Assembly: GCF_030147005.1 (NCBI RefSeq)
Contig: NZ_JASLAW010000246.1
Coordinates: 1-64,000 of the forward strand
Direction: 5' to 3'
Length of the DNA stretch: 64,000 bases
DNA from: Pseudomonas sp.
Lineage (GTDB): Bacteria; Pseudomonadota; Gammaproteobacteria; Pseudomonadales; Pseudomonadaceae
The notes under the pieces were generated by a model, which saw only the letters and a list, made by a program, of their open reading frames with translations, did not search any database and was not told the DNA's origin. This document shows positions 17,290 to 26,157 of the stretch, one piece after another. The translations under genes and the position numbers were made by a program. Position 1 is the stretch's first letter; each line of letters opens with the position of its first letter.

Positions 17290-17444
17290 GGGCGGCTCAT
17301 CGAAATAGAAGCAGGCAAAGGCAAGCGGCCATTCTAGCCGATCAACCCGCTTTGAATTGACCCATGGCAAGTGCGCATGGAATTTCTCCCCGCGCAATGG
17401 TGCCCAATCCGCTAGTCTTGATCCCTCTTGAAACGGAGCTGCCC

Positions 17445-18959
17445 ATGTTCGAATCCGCCGAAATCGGTCACGCCATCGACAAAGACACCTACGACGCCGA
17501 GTTGCCGGCGCTGCGCGAAGCCTTGCTTGAAGCGCAGTACGAGCTGCAACAGCAAAAGCGAATGCCGGTGATCATCCTGATCAACGGCATTGAAGGCGCG
17601 GGTAAAGGTGAAACCGTCAAGCTGCTCAATGAGTGGATGGACCCGCGCCTGATCGAGGTGCGCACCTTCGACCAGCAGACCGACGAAGAACTGGCTCGCC
17701 CACCGGCCTGGCGTTACTGGCGCCAGCTTCCCGCAAAAGGCCGCATGGGAATTTTCTTCGGCAACTGGTACAGCCAGATGCTCCAGGCACGGGTGCATGG
17801 CGAGATCAAGGACGCGCGGCTCGACCAGGCCATCGCCGGGGCCGAACGCCTGGAAAAGATGTTGTGCGATGAAGGCGCACTCATCTTCAAGTTCTGGTTT
17901 CACCTCTCCAAAAAGCAGATGAAGGCGCGGCTCAAGGCCCTGGCCGACGACCCATTGCACAGCTGGCGCATCAGCCCGCTGGATTGGCAACAGTCCAAAA
18001 CCTACGACAAGTTTGTGCATTTCGGCGAGCGCGTGCTGCGCCGCACCAGCCGTGATTACGCGCCCTGGCATGTGATCGAAGGCGTGGATGCCCATTACCG
18101 TGGGCTGACCGTGGGCAAGATCCTGCTGGACGGTCTGCAAAATGCCCTGAAAACGCCCCAGGGCAAAGCCAGCGGCGCGAACCCGGCACCGCTGCCGCCG
18201 GCGGTGGATCAGATGAGCCTGCTCAACAGCCTCGACATGACCTTGCGCCTGGACAAGGACGATTACGAAGAACAGCTGATCACCGAACAGGCGCGGTTTT
18301 CCGGCCTGATGCGCGACAAACGCATGCGCAAGCACGCGCTGGTCACGGTGTTTGAAGGCAACGATGCGGCAGGCAAGGGCGGGGCGATCCGGCGCGTGGC
18401 TGCCGCCCTCGATCCGCGCCAATACCATATCGTGCCGATTGCCGCGCCCACCGAAGACGAACGCGCCCAGCCTTACCTGTGGCGGTTCTGGCAAAAGATT
18501 CCGGCGCGGGGCAAGTTCACGGTGTTCGATCGCTCGTGGTACGGCCGCGTGCTGGTGGAACGCATTGAAGGCTTCTGCACCCCCACCGACTGGATGCGCG
18601 CCTATGGCGAGATCAACGACTTTGAAGAGCAACTGAGCGACGCGGGCGTGATCGTGGTCAAGTTCTGGCTGGCCATCGACAAACAGACGCAACTCGAACG
18701 TTTCCAGGCGCGCGAAGAAATCCCCTTCAAACGCTTCAAAATCACCGAAGACGACTGGCGCAACCGCGAGAAGTGGGACGACTACCGCGCCGCCGTGGGC
18801 GATATGGTCGACCGCACCAGCACCGAAGTGGCGCCCTGGACGTTGGTGGAAGCCAACGACAAGCGCTGGGCCCGGGTCAAGGTGCTGCGCACGATCAACC
18901 TGGCCCTGGAAGGCGCGTTTGCCAGGTCCGACAAGCACGCTAAAAAGCACAAACGTTGA
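17445..18959 (+). CDS. pap: Polyphosphate:AMP phosphotransferase (two-domain PPK2)
   Basis: Class II PPK2 enzyme that phosphorylates AMP to ADP using polyphosphate. Two tandem PPK2 domains are visible. The first has the Walker A INGIEGAGKGETVKLLNEW; the second has FEGNDAAGKGGAIRRV with lid/Walker B TVFDRSWYGRVLVERIEG. The second half keeps the full set of conserved residues and is probably the active one, as in P. aeruginosa. The start MFESAEIGHAID has GGAG upstream; an in-frame ATG at 17364 would add 27 unlikely residues. 504 residues. Divergent from mnmC. Confidence 0.92.
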   Translation: MFESAEIGHAIDKDTYDAELPALREALLEAQYELQQQKRMPVIILINGIEGAGKGETVKLLNEWMDPRLIEVRTFDQQTDEELARPPAWRYWRQLPAKGRMGIFFGNWYSQMLQARVHGEIKDARLDQAIAGAERLEKMLCDEGALIFKFWFHLSKKQMKARLKALADDPLHSWRISPLDWQQSKTYDKFVHFGERVLRRTSRDYAPWHVIEGVDAHYRGLTVGKILLDGLQNALKTPQGKASGANPAPLPPAVDQMSLLNSLDMTLRLDKDDYEEQLITEQARFSGLMRDKRMRKHALVTVFEGNDAAGKGGAIRRVAAALDPRQYHIVPIAAPTEDERAQPYLWRFWQKIPARGKFTVFDRSWYGRVLVERIEGFCTPTDWMRAYGEINDFEEQLSDAGVIVVKFWLAIDKQTQLERFQAREEIPFKRFKITEDDWRNREKWDDYRAAVGDMVDRTSTEVAPWTLVEANDKRWARVKVLRTINLALEGAFARSDKHAKKHKR

Positions 18960-18962
18960 CCG

Positions 18963-18987
18963 CCTCCCCCTGTGAGAAGGGGGGAGG
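18963..18987 (+). other. Hairpin after the polyphosphate:AMP phosphotransferase gene
   Basis: Stem CCTCCCCC/GGGGGAGG just after the stop codon, without a following T run. It could be an mRNA 3' stabiliser or a weak terminator. Confidence 0.5.
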
Positions 18988-19087
18988 GTGGGCGCCATGG
19001 TTTTGCATAGGCGGGGTGAATGATCGTCGCCGTCGTGGCGGGCGGGCTCTATGCTCGGTCCCACCCCCCACAAGATCGAGGTAGCCC

Positions 19088-20272
19088 ATGCGTGAAGTAG
19101 TGATCGTCGACAGCGTGCGAACCGGCCTGGCCAAATCCTTTCGCGGCAAGTTCAACCAGACCCGCCCGGATGACATGGCGGCCCATTGCGTCAACGCACT
19201 GCTCACCCGCAATGGCATCGACCCGGCAACGGTGGAGGACTGCATCGTCGGCGCCGGTTCCAACGAGGGCGCCCAGGGCTACAACATCGGGCGCAACGTC
19301 GCGGTGTTGTCGCAACTGGGCACCGGCACGGCGGGCATGACGCTTAACCGTTTCTGTTCGTCGGGCTTGCAGGCGATTGCGATTGCGGCCAACCAGATTG
19401 CCTCGGGTTGCAGCGACATCATTGTCGCCGGTGGCGTGGAATCCATCAGCCTGACCATGAAGAGCGTCAACACTGACAACCTGATCAACCCGCTGCTTAA
19501 AGAGCAGGTGCCGGGCATCTACTTTCCCATGGGCCAGACCGCCGAAATCGTCGCGCGGCGCTACCACGTCAGCCGCGAAGACCAGGACCTGTACGCCCTG
19601 CAAAGCCAGCAGCGCACGGCCCAGGCCCAGGCCGAGGGGCTGTTTGACGATGAAATCGTGCCGATGGCGGTCAAGTACAAGGTTGAAGACAAGCACACCG
19701 GCCAGGTGCAGGTGCTCGACGGCGTGGTCGAGCGCGACGACTGCAATCGCCCCGACACCACCTTGGCCAGCCTCAGTGGCTTGAAGCCGGTGTTTGCCGA
19801 AGACGGTTCGGTGACTGCGGGTAATTCGTCGCAGCTGTCCGACGGCGCGTCGATGACCTTGGTGATGAGCCTGGAAAAGGCGCTCGCGCTGGGGCTCAAG
19901 CCCAAGGCGTTCTTTCGCGGCTTTACCGTGGCCGGTTGCGAGCCGGACGAAATGGGCATCGGCCCGGTGTTCTCGGTGCCCAAGCTGCTCAAGGCCAAAG
20001 GCTTGCAAGTGGCGGATATCGACCTGTGGGAGCTCAATGAAGCATTTGCCTCGCAGTGCCTGTATGCGCGTGATCGCCTGCAGATCGACAACGCCAAATA
20101 CAACGTCAACGGCGGCTCGATCTCCATCGGCCACCCGTTCGGCATGACCGGCTCGCGGCAGGTGGGGCATTTGGTGCGTGAGTTGCAGCGACGTAACGTG
20201 CGCTACGGCATTGTCACCATGTGCGTGGGCGGCGGGATGGGCGCAACCGGGCTGTTTGAGGCCGTGCGCTAG
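19088..20272 (+). CDS. Thiolase family protein (acetyl-CoA C-acyltransferase)
   Basis: Degradative-type thiolase of 394 residues. The acyl-enzyme Cys90 lies in LNRFCSSGLQAI, the His of GGSISIGHPFGMTGSR is near residue 349, and the second catalytic Cys near 379 is in VTMCVGGGMGA. It probably cleaves 3-ketoacyl-CoA in fatty acid breakdown. No FadB partner is adjacent, so it is not a canonical fadBA operon. AGATCGAGGTAGCCC before the ATG supplies GAGG. The pairing with the polyphosphate:AMP phosphotransferase gene resembles the arrangement I recall in P. aeruginosa (PA3454/PA3455). Confidence 0.9.
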   Translation: MREVVIVDSVRTGLAKSFRGKFNQTRPDDMAAHCVNALLTRNGIDPATVEDCIVGAGSNEGAQGYNIGRNVAVLSQLGTGTAGMTLNRFCSSGLQAIAIAANQIASGCSDIIVAGGVESISLTMKSVNTDNLINPLLKEQVPGIYFPMGQTAEIVARRYHVSREDQDLYALQSQQRTAQAQAEGLFDDEIVPMAVKYKVEDKHTGQVQVLDGVVERDDCNRPDTTLASLSGLKPVFAEDGSVTAGNSSQLSDGASMTLVMSLEKALALGLKPKAFFRGFTVAGCEPDEMGIGPVFSVPKLLKAKGLQVADIDLWELNEAFASQCLYARDRLQIDNAKYNVNGGSISIGHPFGMTGSRQVGHLVRELQRRNVRYGIVTMCVGGGMGATGLFEAVR

Positions 20273-20350
20273 GTATTGATTGACCGTTGCCGCACACGAT
20301 TACAGGGGGCTTTGCTCCTGATGCAAATCAGTTAAGAAGGAACGCTTTAC

Positions 20351-20445
20351 CGTGGCGAGGGTGCTTGCTCCCGCTGGGTCGCGAAGCGGCCCCAGACAAT
20401 GGGCCTGCTTCGCAGTCCAGCGGGAGCAAGCTCCCTCGCCACAGG
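20351..20445. repeat. REPIN (GAGGGAGCTTGCTCCC family)
   Basis: Inverted units GAGGGTGCTTGCTCCCGC and GCGGGAGCAAGCTCCCTC enclose a GC-rich spacer with an inner stem (CGAAGCGGCCCC...). Located 80 bases after the thiolase stop. Confidence 0.85.
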
Positions 20446-20467
20446 TTACCCCCTGTCCGCTCAACCT

Positions 20468-20555
20468 CTGTGGGAGCGGGCCTGCTCGCGAAAGCGGTGG
20501 GTCAGTCGACTTCAATGGTTGATGGGCCAATGTCTTCGCGAACAAACCCGCTCCC
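20468..20555. repeat. REPIN (GTGGGAGCGGGCYTGCTCGC family)
   Basis: A second repeat class directly after the first. The left unit is TGTGGGAGCGGGCCTGCTCG; the right inverted unit TTCGCGAACAAACCCGCTCC is slightly diverged. Relative of the copy at 29884-29966. Confidence 0.75.
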
Positions 20556-21032
20556 CCGGTTGATCTTGATTGTTTTGAGCCTTGCGTTCGCTTAACTGGT
20601 CGGCGTTGCTGTTCAGGCATGTTCCGGATTCTCCAACTAAACAGTTAGTTGCAAAACCCCCGTAAGGTTTATTGTTTTAAAGTGCATGTAGTCATATTCT
20701 TACGGACGCCTCCGGTTGTAAATAATTCGCATCTAACTTCATGTAGTCCTATTCCTTCAGTTGTTTTTAAAGTTTTGGCAAATTGCCATAATTTTCCCGC
20801 GAGCCTTGATATGCAAAGGCTACGTCGTATAACGAAACAGCTGGCTTACTTATTCAACGGTGAAGTGGACACTTGTCCGGCGTTGAGCGTGATCCTGAAA
20901 TGCAATGCAAGAAGTTGGAAAAGCATGTTCAGGAAACTGCCTCGACGCGTTGGTCAAACCGCTCTTTTAATCAGCCCGCCTATCGTTGGCAAGGCTCCTT
21001 AATGACACTTGTTAATAAGTGGGAATCTGTAG
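20556..21032. other. Low-GC leader region of the fimbrial operon
   Basis: About 480 bases, clearly AT-richer than the rest. It holds two CATGTAGTC direct repeats (20685 and 20740) and probably the fimbrial promoter. A 117-codon reading frame (20649-21002) shows no family resemblance or good ribosome binding site and is not called. No RNA gene recognised. Confidence 0.5.
20685..20755 (+). promoter_or_regulatory. Paired direct repeats upstream of the fimbrial operon
   Basis: CATGTAGTCATATTCT (20685-20700) and CATGTAGTCCTATTCC (20740-20755) share 14 of 16 bases. Their starts are 55 bases apart, close to five helical turns. The first also forms a weak dyad, GTA-N10-TAC. Plausible binding sites for a transcriptional regulator of the fimbriae; the protein is not identified. 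Confidence 0.45.
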
Positions 21033-21554
21033 ATGAATACCAAAATGAAAACTGTACTGTTGTCTGTCGGTCTGCTGGCGGGTTCGATGTCGATGGCGCA
21101 CGCGGCGGATGGAACGGTGACGTTTACAGGGTCGGTGCATAGCGGGGCTTGCTCCATCAAGCCGGACTCCGTCGACCAGACCATTCGCCTGGGGGCGATT
21201 GCAAAACATCAGCTGTTGGCAGGGGGCAAGTCGGAAGCCCGTCGCGTGCTGATCGAACTGGAAGGTTGCGATCTGGAGGGCCTCACTGACAACACGGTCA
21301 CCACGACCTTCACCGGCGCGCCCTCCACGGTTGTGCCCGGTGCCATCGGTACGGTCGGCGGTGCGGGCAACGTGGGCATCATGATGACCCATGGCGGTGC
21401 CCTCGTTGAGTTGGGTGTTCCTACCGCCCCGCAAATCATCACCGCAGGTGAAAACACGCTGGAATTCGGCGCCTATGTACAGGGCGCCGACAAGGGCGAC
21501 ATCGTTCCTGGCGACTTCAGCGCGGTCACCAATTTCACCTTGGCTTATCAGTAA
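21033..21554 (+). CDS. Type 1 fimbrial major pilin-like protein
   Basis: First gene of a chaperone-usher operon. 173 residues with a cleavable signal peptide ending SMAHA-ADG, paired cysteines (SGACSIKPD and LEGCDLEG), and the C-terminal beta strand with penultimate Tyr (FTLAYQ) recognised by the periplasmic chaperone. Its first position, Gly/Ala-rich mature region and the strong hairpin directly after it suggest it is the major shaft subunit. The ATG at 21033 has GGGAATC upstream; a second ATG at 21045 would still leave a signal peptide. Confidence 0.88.
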   Translation: MNTKMKTVLLSVGLLAGSMSMAHAADGTVTFTGSVHSGACSIKPDSVDQTIRLGAIAKHQLLAGGKSEARRVLIELEGCDLEGLTDNTVTTTFTGAPSTVVPGAIGTVGGAGNVGIMMTHGGALVELGVPTAPQIITAGENTLEFGAYVQGADKGDIVPGDFSAVTNFTLAYQ

Positions 21555-21560
21555 GTGGTG

Positions 21561-21585
21561 CCCCCGCCACCGAGTGTGGCGGGGG
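21561..21585 (+). other. Strong intercistronic hairpin after the first pilin
   Basis: CCCCCGCCAC/GTGGCGGGGG, a perfect 10-bp stem with loop CGAGT, sits 7 bases after the pilin stop with no T run behind it. Likely an mRNA stabiliser or partial attenuator that raises major-pilin levels over the downstream assembly genes. Confidence 0.75.
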
Positions 21586-21605
21586 GACGCTGACGGGAGT
21601 TCCAG

Positions 21606-22166
21606 GTGAAAACATTCATACGTCTGGCTATCGCCTCTTCATTCACCACATTCATCAGCCCTTGCGTGGTCGCCCAGGCGTCCGGGCAAGGCGATGGGGT
21701 CGTGCTGCTGGGAGGAGAAGTGGTCGATTCCGCCTGCGGGCTGGAACTGGCCAGTATCGATCAAACCATCGAGATGCCGCCCGAACCGATTGGTCGGCTC
21801 TTGCGCAACACGCGGGGCGAAGACCACCCCTTCCAGTTGCGTCTGGTCAATTGCTCGTTGACCCGTCCGGACCCGTCGCGCCCAGGTGCAACCCTGCCTG
21901 ACTGGCAGCACATGCGCGTGACGTTTGATGGCCCCACCGACAGGGCGGGGCTCTCCTTCGCGGTTTTTGGCGCCTCCCAGGGGGTTGCGCTGCACATCGT
22001 GGACGCCGCCGGCCAGGAAAGTCTTCCGGGGCAACGCATGGCCCCGGTGCCGCTGGCCGAAGGAGACATGACCCTCGACTACCGGTTTTTCCTGGTCGGC
22101 AACGGCTTGCCCTTGGTGGTTGGGGCTCACAGTGCCGCGGTGCGGTTCAAGTTGGAATACTTTTGA
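21606..22166 (+). CDS. Fimbrial subunit (pilin domain)
   Basis: 186 residues with a GTG start preceded by ACGGGAG. Signal peptide to about ISPCVVAQA, then GEVVDSACGLELASIDQT with the first Cys and LVNCSLTRP with the second. It ends with the chaperone-binding strand FKLEYF. A minor or adaptor subunit. The stop overlaps the region just before the usher start. Confidence 0.85.
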   Translation: MKTFIRLAIASSFTTFISPCVVAQASGQGDGVVLLGGEVVDSACGLELASIDQTIEMPPEPIGRLLRNTRGEDHPFQLRLVNCSLTRPDPSRPGATLPDWQHMRVTFDGPTDRAGLSFAVFGASQGVALHIVDAAGQESLPGQRMAPVPLAEGDMTLDYRFFLVGNGLPLVVGAHSAAVRFKLEYF

Positions 22167-22186
22167 ACAGTGATGGACAGGCTTTC

Positions 22187-24790
22187 ATGTTGAATACGTC
22201 GAAAATCAAAAATACGCTCCGCCCAGGACTGTTTGGCGGTTTGATGTCACTGGCGGGCACTGCAATGGGCGCCGGGGATATCGAGTTCAATACCGACGTT
22301 CTCGATCTGAGTGATCGCACTAATATCGACTTGTCGCAATTTGCGCGCAGCGGATTCATCCTGCCGGGCACTTACTCGATGGTCGTGCACATCAATGCCC
22401 AGCCTATCGCTGAGCAATCGGTAGACTTCTATCCCCCCGACAACGACCCCAAAGGCAGCCAGGCCTGTGTGTCGCGCGGGCTTGTCGAGCAACTGGGCCT
22501 GAAGGTTTCCGACGCCGGCAAACTGACCTGGTGGAAGGACGGAGAGTGCCTGGATATCGCAAGCTTGCCGGGCATGGAGGTCAGTGGCGATCTGGCCACC
22601 TCCACGCTGAATGTCAGCTTGCCCCAGGCCTATCTTGAGTACAACGCCATCAATTGGGACCCGCCTTCGCGATGGGACGAGGGGGTGCCGGGGTTGCTGG
22701 TGGACTACAGCCTGACGGCGCAGTCCAACTATCAGAAGAACAGCGGCCAGCGCAAAAACCTCAGTGGCAACGGCACCGTCGGGGCCAATGCCGGCGCCTG
22801 GCGGCTCAGGGCGGATTGGCAGGGGCGCGTTGAGAGCGGCCGGCAAGAGGCGGCCGGGCCGCAAAAACTGGAGTGGAGCCGCTACTACGCGTACCGCGCC
22901 ATTCCGGCATTGAAGGCGCGCCTGGTAGTGGGGGAGAGTTACCTGTATTCGGACCTGTTCGACAGCTTCCGCTTCACCGGTGCCTCGCTCAACTCGGATC
23001 AAAGCCAGCTGCCGCCCAACTTGCGTGGTTACGCGCCGGAAGTGGTGGGTGTGGCCAAAACCAACGCCAAAGTCATCATCAGCCAGCAGGGCCGTGTGCT
23101 CTACGAGACCCTGGTCGCGGCCGGCCCCTTTCGCATTCAGGACCTCAATGACGCGGTGTCCGGCAAGCTGGATGTACGGGTGGAAGAACAGGACGGTTCG
23201 GTCCATAGCTTCCAACTCGATACGGCCGGTGTGCCCTACCTGACGCGCCCAGGCCAGGTGCGTTACAAGCTGGCGAGCGGGCGGCCGTCCAATCTTCAGA
23301 ACGGCTCCGATGGCGCCTTTTTCGGCACCGGGGAATTTTCCTGGGGGGTGAGCAACGGTTGGTCGTTGTTCGGTGGCGGTATCACCGATAACAACTATCA
23401 GGCGTTGTCCGTGGGTGCCGGGCGGGACTTGCTGGCGTTCGGCGCCGTCTCGCTGGATGTCACGCAGTCCCATGCCAACGTGTGGAACGAGACGCTCTCG
23501 GGTAAATCCTACCGCCTCCAATACTCCAAGAACTTCCAGGAGTACGACAGCCAGGTGACCTTCGCCGGTTACCGTTTTTCCGAGAAGAACTTCCTGAGCA
23601 TGAGTGAATACCTGGATGCCCGGTATTACGGGTTGAACGGCGAACTCGGCGGGCGTGGGGATTATCGCGACCCCAATGAGGGGTGGAAGCCTATCGGTGG
23701 CAGCAAGGCGCAGTACACCGTGACGGTCAACAAACAGTTTCGTGACCTGGGCGCCACGGTCTACGCCAGCTACAACAAGCACACTTACTGGGACCGGCCG
23801 GACACGCATCGCTGGAACCTGTCGCTGTCGCGCTACTTCAATGTGGGCACGGTCAAGAACATGAACCTGTCGCTGAACATGTACCGCACCCAGGACTATA
23901 ACTATAAGGATAACGGGATGTCGCTGACGGTCAGCCTGCCGTTGGGGCGTACCGGCACACTGTCGCTGGATGCCAGCCGCGCCGCCGGCAAAAACACTTT
24001 TGCATCGCGCTACAGCGACCGCCTCGATGAACGCAACAGCTACCAGCTCAGCGCAAGCAACACGTCCGCCAGCGGTTACCTGAATCATATGGGCGATCAC
24101 GCCGATATCGATGTGAGCGCCAGCCGACAGCAGGGCGGTTCCAGCAGCCTGGGTGTCTCTGCGCGCGGCGGTGCCACGCTCACGGCCCACGGTGCCGCGC
24201 TCCATCGAACCACCAGCACCGGCGGCACCCGCCTGATGATCGATACCGCCGGCGTGGCCGATGTGCCGGTGCGCGGTTATGGCGCGCCGACCCGCAGCAA
24301 TGCCTTCGGCAAGGCCGTGATTTCGGATATCAGCAGTTACCAGCGCACCGCCGCCAGCGTTGACCTGGAGCGCTTGCCGAGCAATGTCGAAGCCACTCAG
24401 TCAGTCACCCAACTGACGCTCACCGAAGGCGCGATCGGTTATCGCTCGCTGGATGTGATTGCCGGTGAAAAAGCCATGGCGGTACTGCGCCTGGCGGATG
24501 GCAGTGCGCCGCCCTTCGGCGCAACGGTGAAGAACCTCAAGCAACAGGACACCGGCATTGTGAATGACGGTGGCCAGGTCTACCTGAGCGGCATCCAGGC
24601 CGGCGAGCAGATGACCGTCAGTTGGGGCGCGGACTCGCGGTGCATCCTCACGCTGCCTGTCACGTTGCCTGCCGATGGGTTGACCGACGCCTTGCAATTG
24701 CGCTGCCAGCGGGCAGCCGCCGACCCCTTCTTGACCGAGCCCGCCGGGCTGACCGGCAAGCCTACCGATACGGAGAACACAGCCTCATGA
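22187..24790 (+). CDS. Fimbrial outer-membrane usher
   Basis: FimD/PapC-type usher (867 residues) that secretes and polymerises the pilins. After a signal peptide the N-terminal domain begins DIEFNTDVLDLSDRTNIDLSQF. Hallmarks include GSQACVSRGLVEQLGL, the barrel/plug region with RGYAPEVVGVAKTNAKV, and the C-terminal cysteine pair (CILTLPV and LRCQRAA). An in-frame TTG at 22163 would add 8 residues; the ATG at 22187 with GGACAGG upstream is preferred. Its TGA overlaps the chaperone ATG (ATGA), so the two are translationally coupled. Confidence 0.93.
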   Translation: MLNTSKIKNTLRPGLFGGLMSLAGTAMGAGDIEFNTDVLDLSDRTNIDLSQFARSGFILPGTYSMVVHINAQPIAEQSVDFYPPDNDPKGSQACVSRGLVEQLGLKVSDAGKLTWWKDGECLDIASLPGMEVSGDLATSTLNVSLPQAYLEYNAINWDPPSRWDEGVPGLLVDYSLTAQSNYQKNSGQRKNLSGNGTVGANAGAWRLRADWQGRVESGRQEAAGPQKLEWSRYYAYRAIPALKARLVVGESYLYSDLFDSFRFTGASLNSDQSQLPPNLRGYAPEVVGVAKTNAKVIISQQGRVLYETLVAAGPFRIQDLNDAVSGKLDVRVEEQDGSVHSFQLDTAGVPYLTRPGQVRYKLASGRPSNLQNGSDGAFFGTGEFSWGVSNGWSLFGGGITDNNYQALSVGAGRDLLAFGAVSLDVTQSHANVWNETLSGKSYRLQYSKNFQEYDSQVTFAGYRFSEKNFLSMSEYLDARYYGLNGELGGRGDYRDPNEGWKPIGGSKAQYTVTVNKQFRDLGATVYASYNKHTYWDRPDTHRWNLSLSRYFNVGTVKNMNLSLNMYRTQDYNYKDNGMSLTVSLPLGRTGTLSLDASRAAGKNTFASRYSDRLDERNSYQLSASNTSASGYLNHMGDHADIDVSASRQQGGSSSLGVSARGGATLTAHGAALHRTTSTGGTRLMIDTAGVADVPVRGYGAPTRSNAFGKAVISDISSYQRTAASVDLERLPSNVEATQSVTQLTLTEGAIGYRSLDVIAGEKAMAVLRLADGSAPPFGATVKNLKQQDTGIVNDGGQVYLSGIQAGEQMTVSWGADSRCILTLPVTLPADGLTDALQLRCQRAAADPFLTEPAGLTGKPTDTENTAS

Positions 24791-25548
24791 TGCCGACCAC
24801 ACGACTCATATACCCGGCCTTCGCGCTGTTGGCCCTGGGCTTGAGCCAGAGCGCCAACGCTGCGGTGGGCCTGGACCGTACCCGAGTGATTTTCGACGGT
24901 GGCAAAGACGCCACCAGCGTGAACATCACCAACAACAATACCCAACTGCCGTACCTGGCCCAGGGCTGGATCGAGGATGAGGCCGGTAAAAAAATCACCA
25001 CGCCGCTGATCGTGCTGCCACCGGTTCAACGGTTGGAGCCGGGTAAACAAAGCCAGGTGAAAGTCCAGGCGCTGCCGGCGGCCAAGTCGCTGCCGCAGGA
25101 CCGGGAGACGATCTACTACTTCAACTTGAGGGAGATTCCGCCGCGCAGCGACAAGGCCAACACCCTGCAGATCGCCCTGCAAACCCGCATCAAGTTGTTC
25201 TACCGCCCGCAAGCCATCGCGCCGACCCAGCAGGACTTGTCCAACCCCTGGCAGGAGAAACTGACCCTGACCCGTGAAGGCGATCAATACCGGGTGAATA
25301 ACCCGACGCCGTACTACGTGACCCTGGTGGATGCGCGCAGCAGCAAAGACGGCAAAACCGTGCAGGGTTTCGCGCCGCTGATGGTGCCCCCCAAGGGCGC
25401 CTTGAACCTGGGGCCGTCGGCCAAGGCACTGGGGACAAACCCGTACCTGGCCTACGTGAACGATTACGGCGGCCGCCCGCTCCTGGCCTTCAGCTGCAGC
25501 GGCGTCACCTGCAAGGTGAACCCGCAGGCCGCGCCGGCGAATGAGTAA
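24787..25548 (+). CDS. Periplasmic fimbrial chaperone
   Basis: PapD/FimC-type chaperone of 253 residues. The signal peptide ends SQSANA, and the mature protein begins AVGLDRTRVIFDGG. The donor-strand-complementation face includes SVNITNNNTQLPYLAQGWIE, and the signature YYFNLREIPP follows. It folds pilins in the periplasm and passes them to the usher. Start codon overlaps the usher stop by four bases; its own TAA overlaps an in-frame ATG of the next gene. Confidence 0.93.
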   Translation: MMPTTRLIYPAFALLALGLSQSANAAVGLDRTRVIFDGGKDATSVNITNNNTQLPYLAQGWIEDEAGKKITTPLIVLPPVQRLEPGKQSQVKVQALPAAKSLPQDRETIYYFNLREIPPRSDKANTLQIALQTRIKLFYRPQAIAPTQQDLSNPWQEKLTLTREGDQYRVNNPTPYYVTLVDARSSKDGKTVQGFAPLMVPPKGALNLGPSAKALGTNPYLAYVNDYGGRPLLAFSCSGVTCKVNPQAAPANE

Positions 25549-25565
25549 TGCTGCTGGAGAACGCC

Positions 25566-26147
25566 ATGAAGTCGCAAAAAGTGAAGGTCCTGGGCGGCCT
25601 GTTATGGGCCTTGGCGGTGGGCGCCCATGCCGAGGATGAGGAGGATATCGAAGGCTTGAGCGGCATGCTGAATGTGCTCGGGTCCATGCATGAGTCGCCG
25701 TGCAGCATGGAAATGACCTCGCTGCACCAGACCGTCGATCTGGACGCCATATCGACCGGCCAGTTGCGACGTCCCGGTGACCAGTCCACCCCAAAGGCTT
25801 TCCAGCTGCGGTTCACCGATTGTCTGCGCACCGCCGGCCGCATACGCAATGAGCGTACGGGGAACCTGACCTGGAGCGCATACCAACCGGTGCTGTCGGT
25901 CACGTTCAGCGCGCCGGCCGATGCCGATGATCCACGGCTGGTCAAAGTGCAGGGCATCACCGGCATGGGCCTGCAGTTGACCGATGCCCTCGGCCGGGAC
26001 GTGCAATTGGGCGCAAGGGGCCAGCCGCTGTTTTTGCCCGTGGGCCGCAATACCCAGACCTGGAATGTTTGGCCCACGCGCACCGCTGCGCCGTTGACCA
26101 GCGGGGCATTCAGGGCCGTGGTGGATTTCAGGCTCGATTATGAGTAA
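25566..26147 (+). CDS. Fimbrial subunit (pilin domain)
   Basis: 193 residues. Signal peptide MKSQKVKVLGGLLWALAVGAHA, an acidic linker EDEEDIEG, cysteines in HESPCSMEM and FTDCLRTAG, and C-terminal FRLDYE. The ATG at 25566 has CTGGAG 7 bases upstream; an earlier ATG at 25548 overlaps the chaperone stop and would put MLLENA ahead of the signal peptide. Probably a minor subunit, similar in layout to the subunit at 21606-22166. Confidence 0.85.
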   Translation: MKSQKVKVLGGLLWALAVGAHAEDEEDIEGLSGMLNVLGSMHESPCSMEMTSLHQTVDLDAISTGQLRRPGDQSTPKAFQLRFTDCLRTAGRIRNERTGNLTWSAYQPVLSVTFSAPADADDPRLVKVQGITGMGLQLTDALGRDVQLGARGQPLFLPVGRNTQTWNVWPTRTAAPLTSGAFRAVVDFRLDYE

Positions 26148-26157
26148 GGGTGCAACG

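Noticed and set aside
15775..17337. 520-codon plus-strand ORF over mnmC
   Set aside because: Antisense shadow of mnmC.
18963..18987. Intrinsic terminator after the polyphosphate:AMP phosphotransferase gene
   Set aside because: Stable stem but no T run, so called only as a hairpin.
20649..21002. 117-codon ORF upstream of the fimbrial operon
   Set aside because: No family, no convincing SD, AT-rich region with regulatory-looking direct repeats; better explained as leader DNA.
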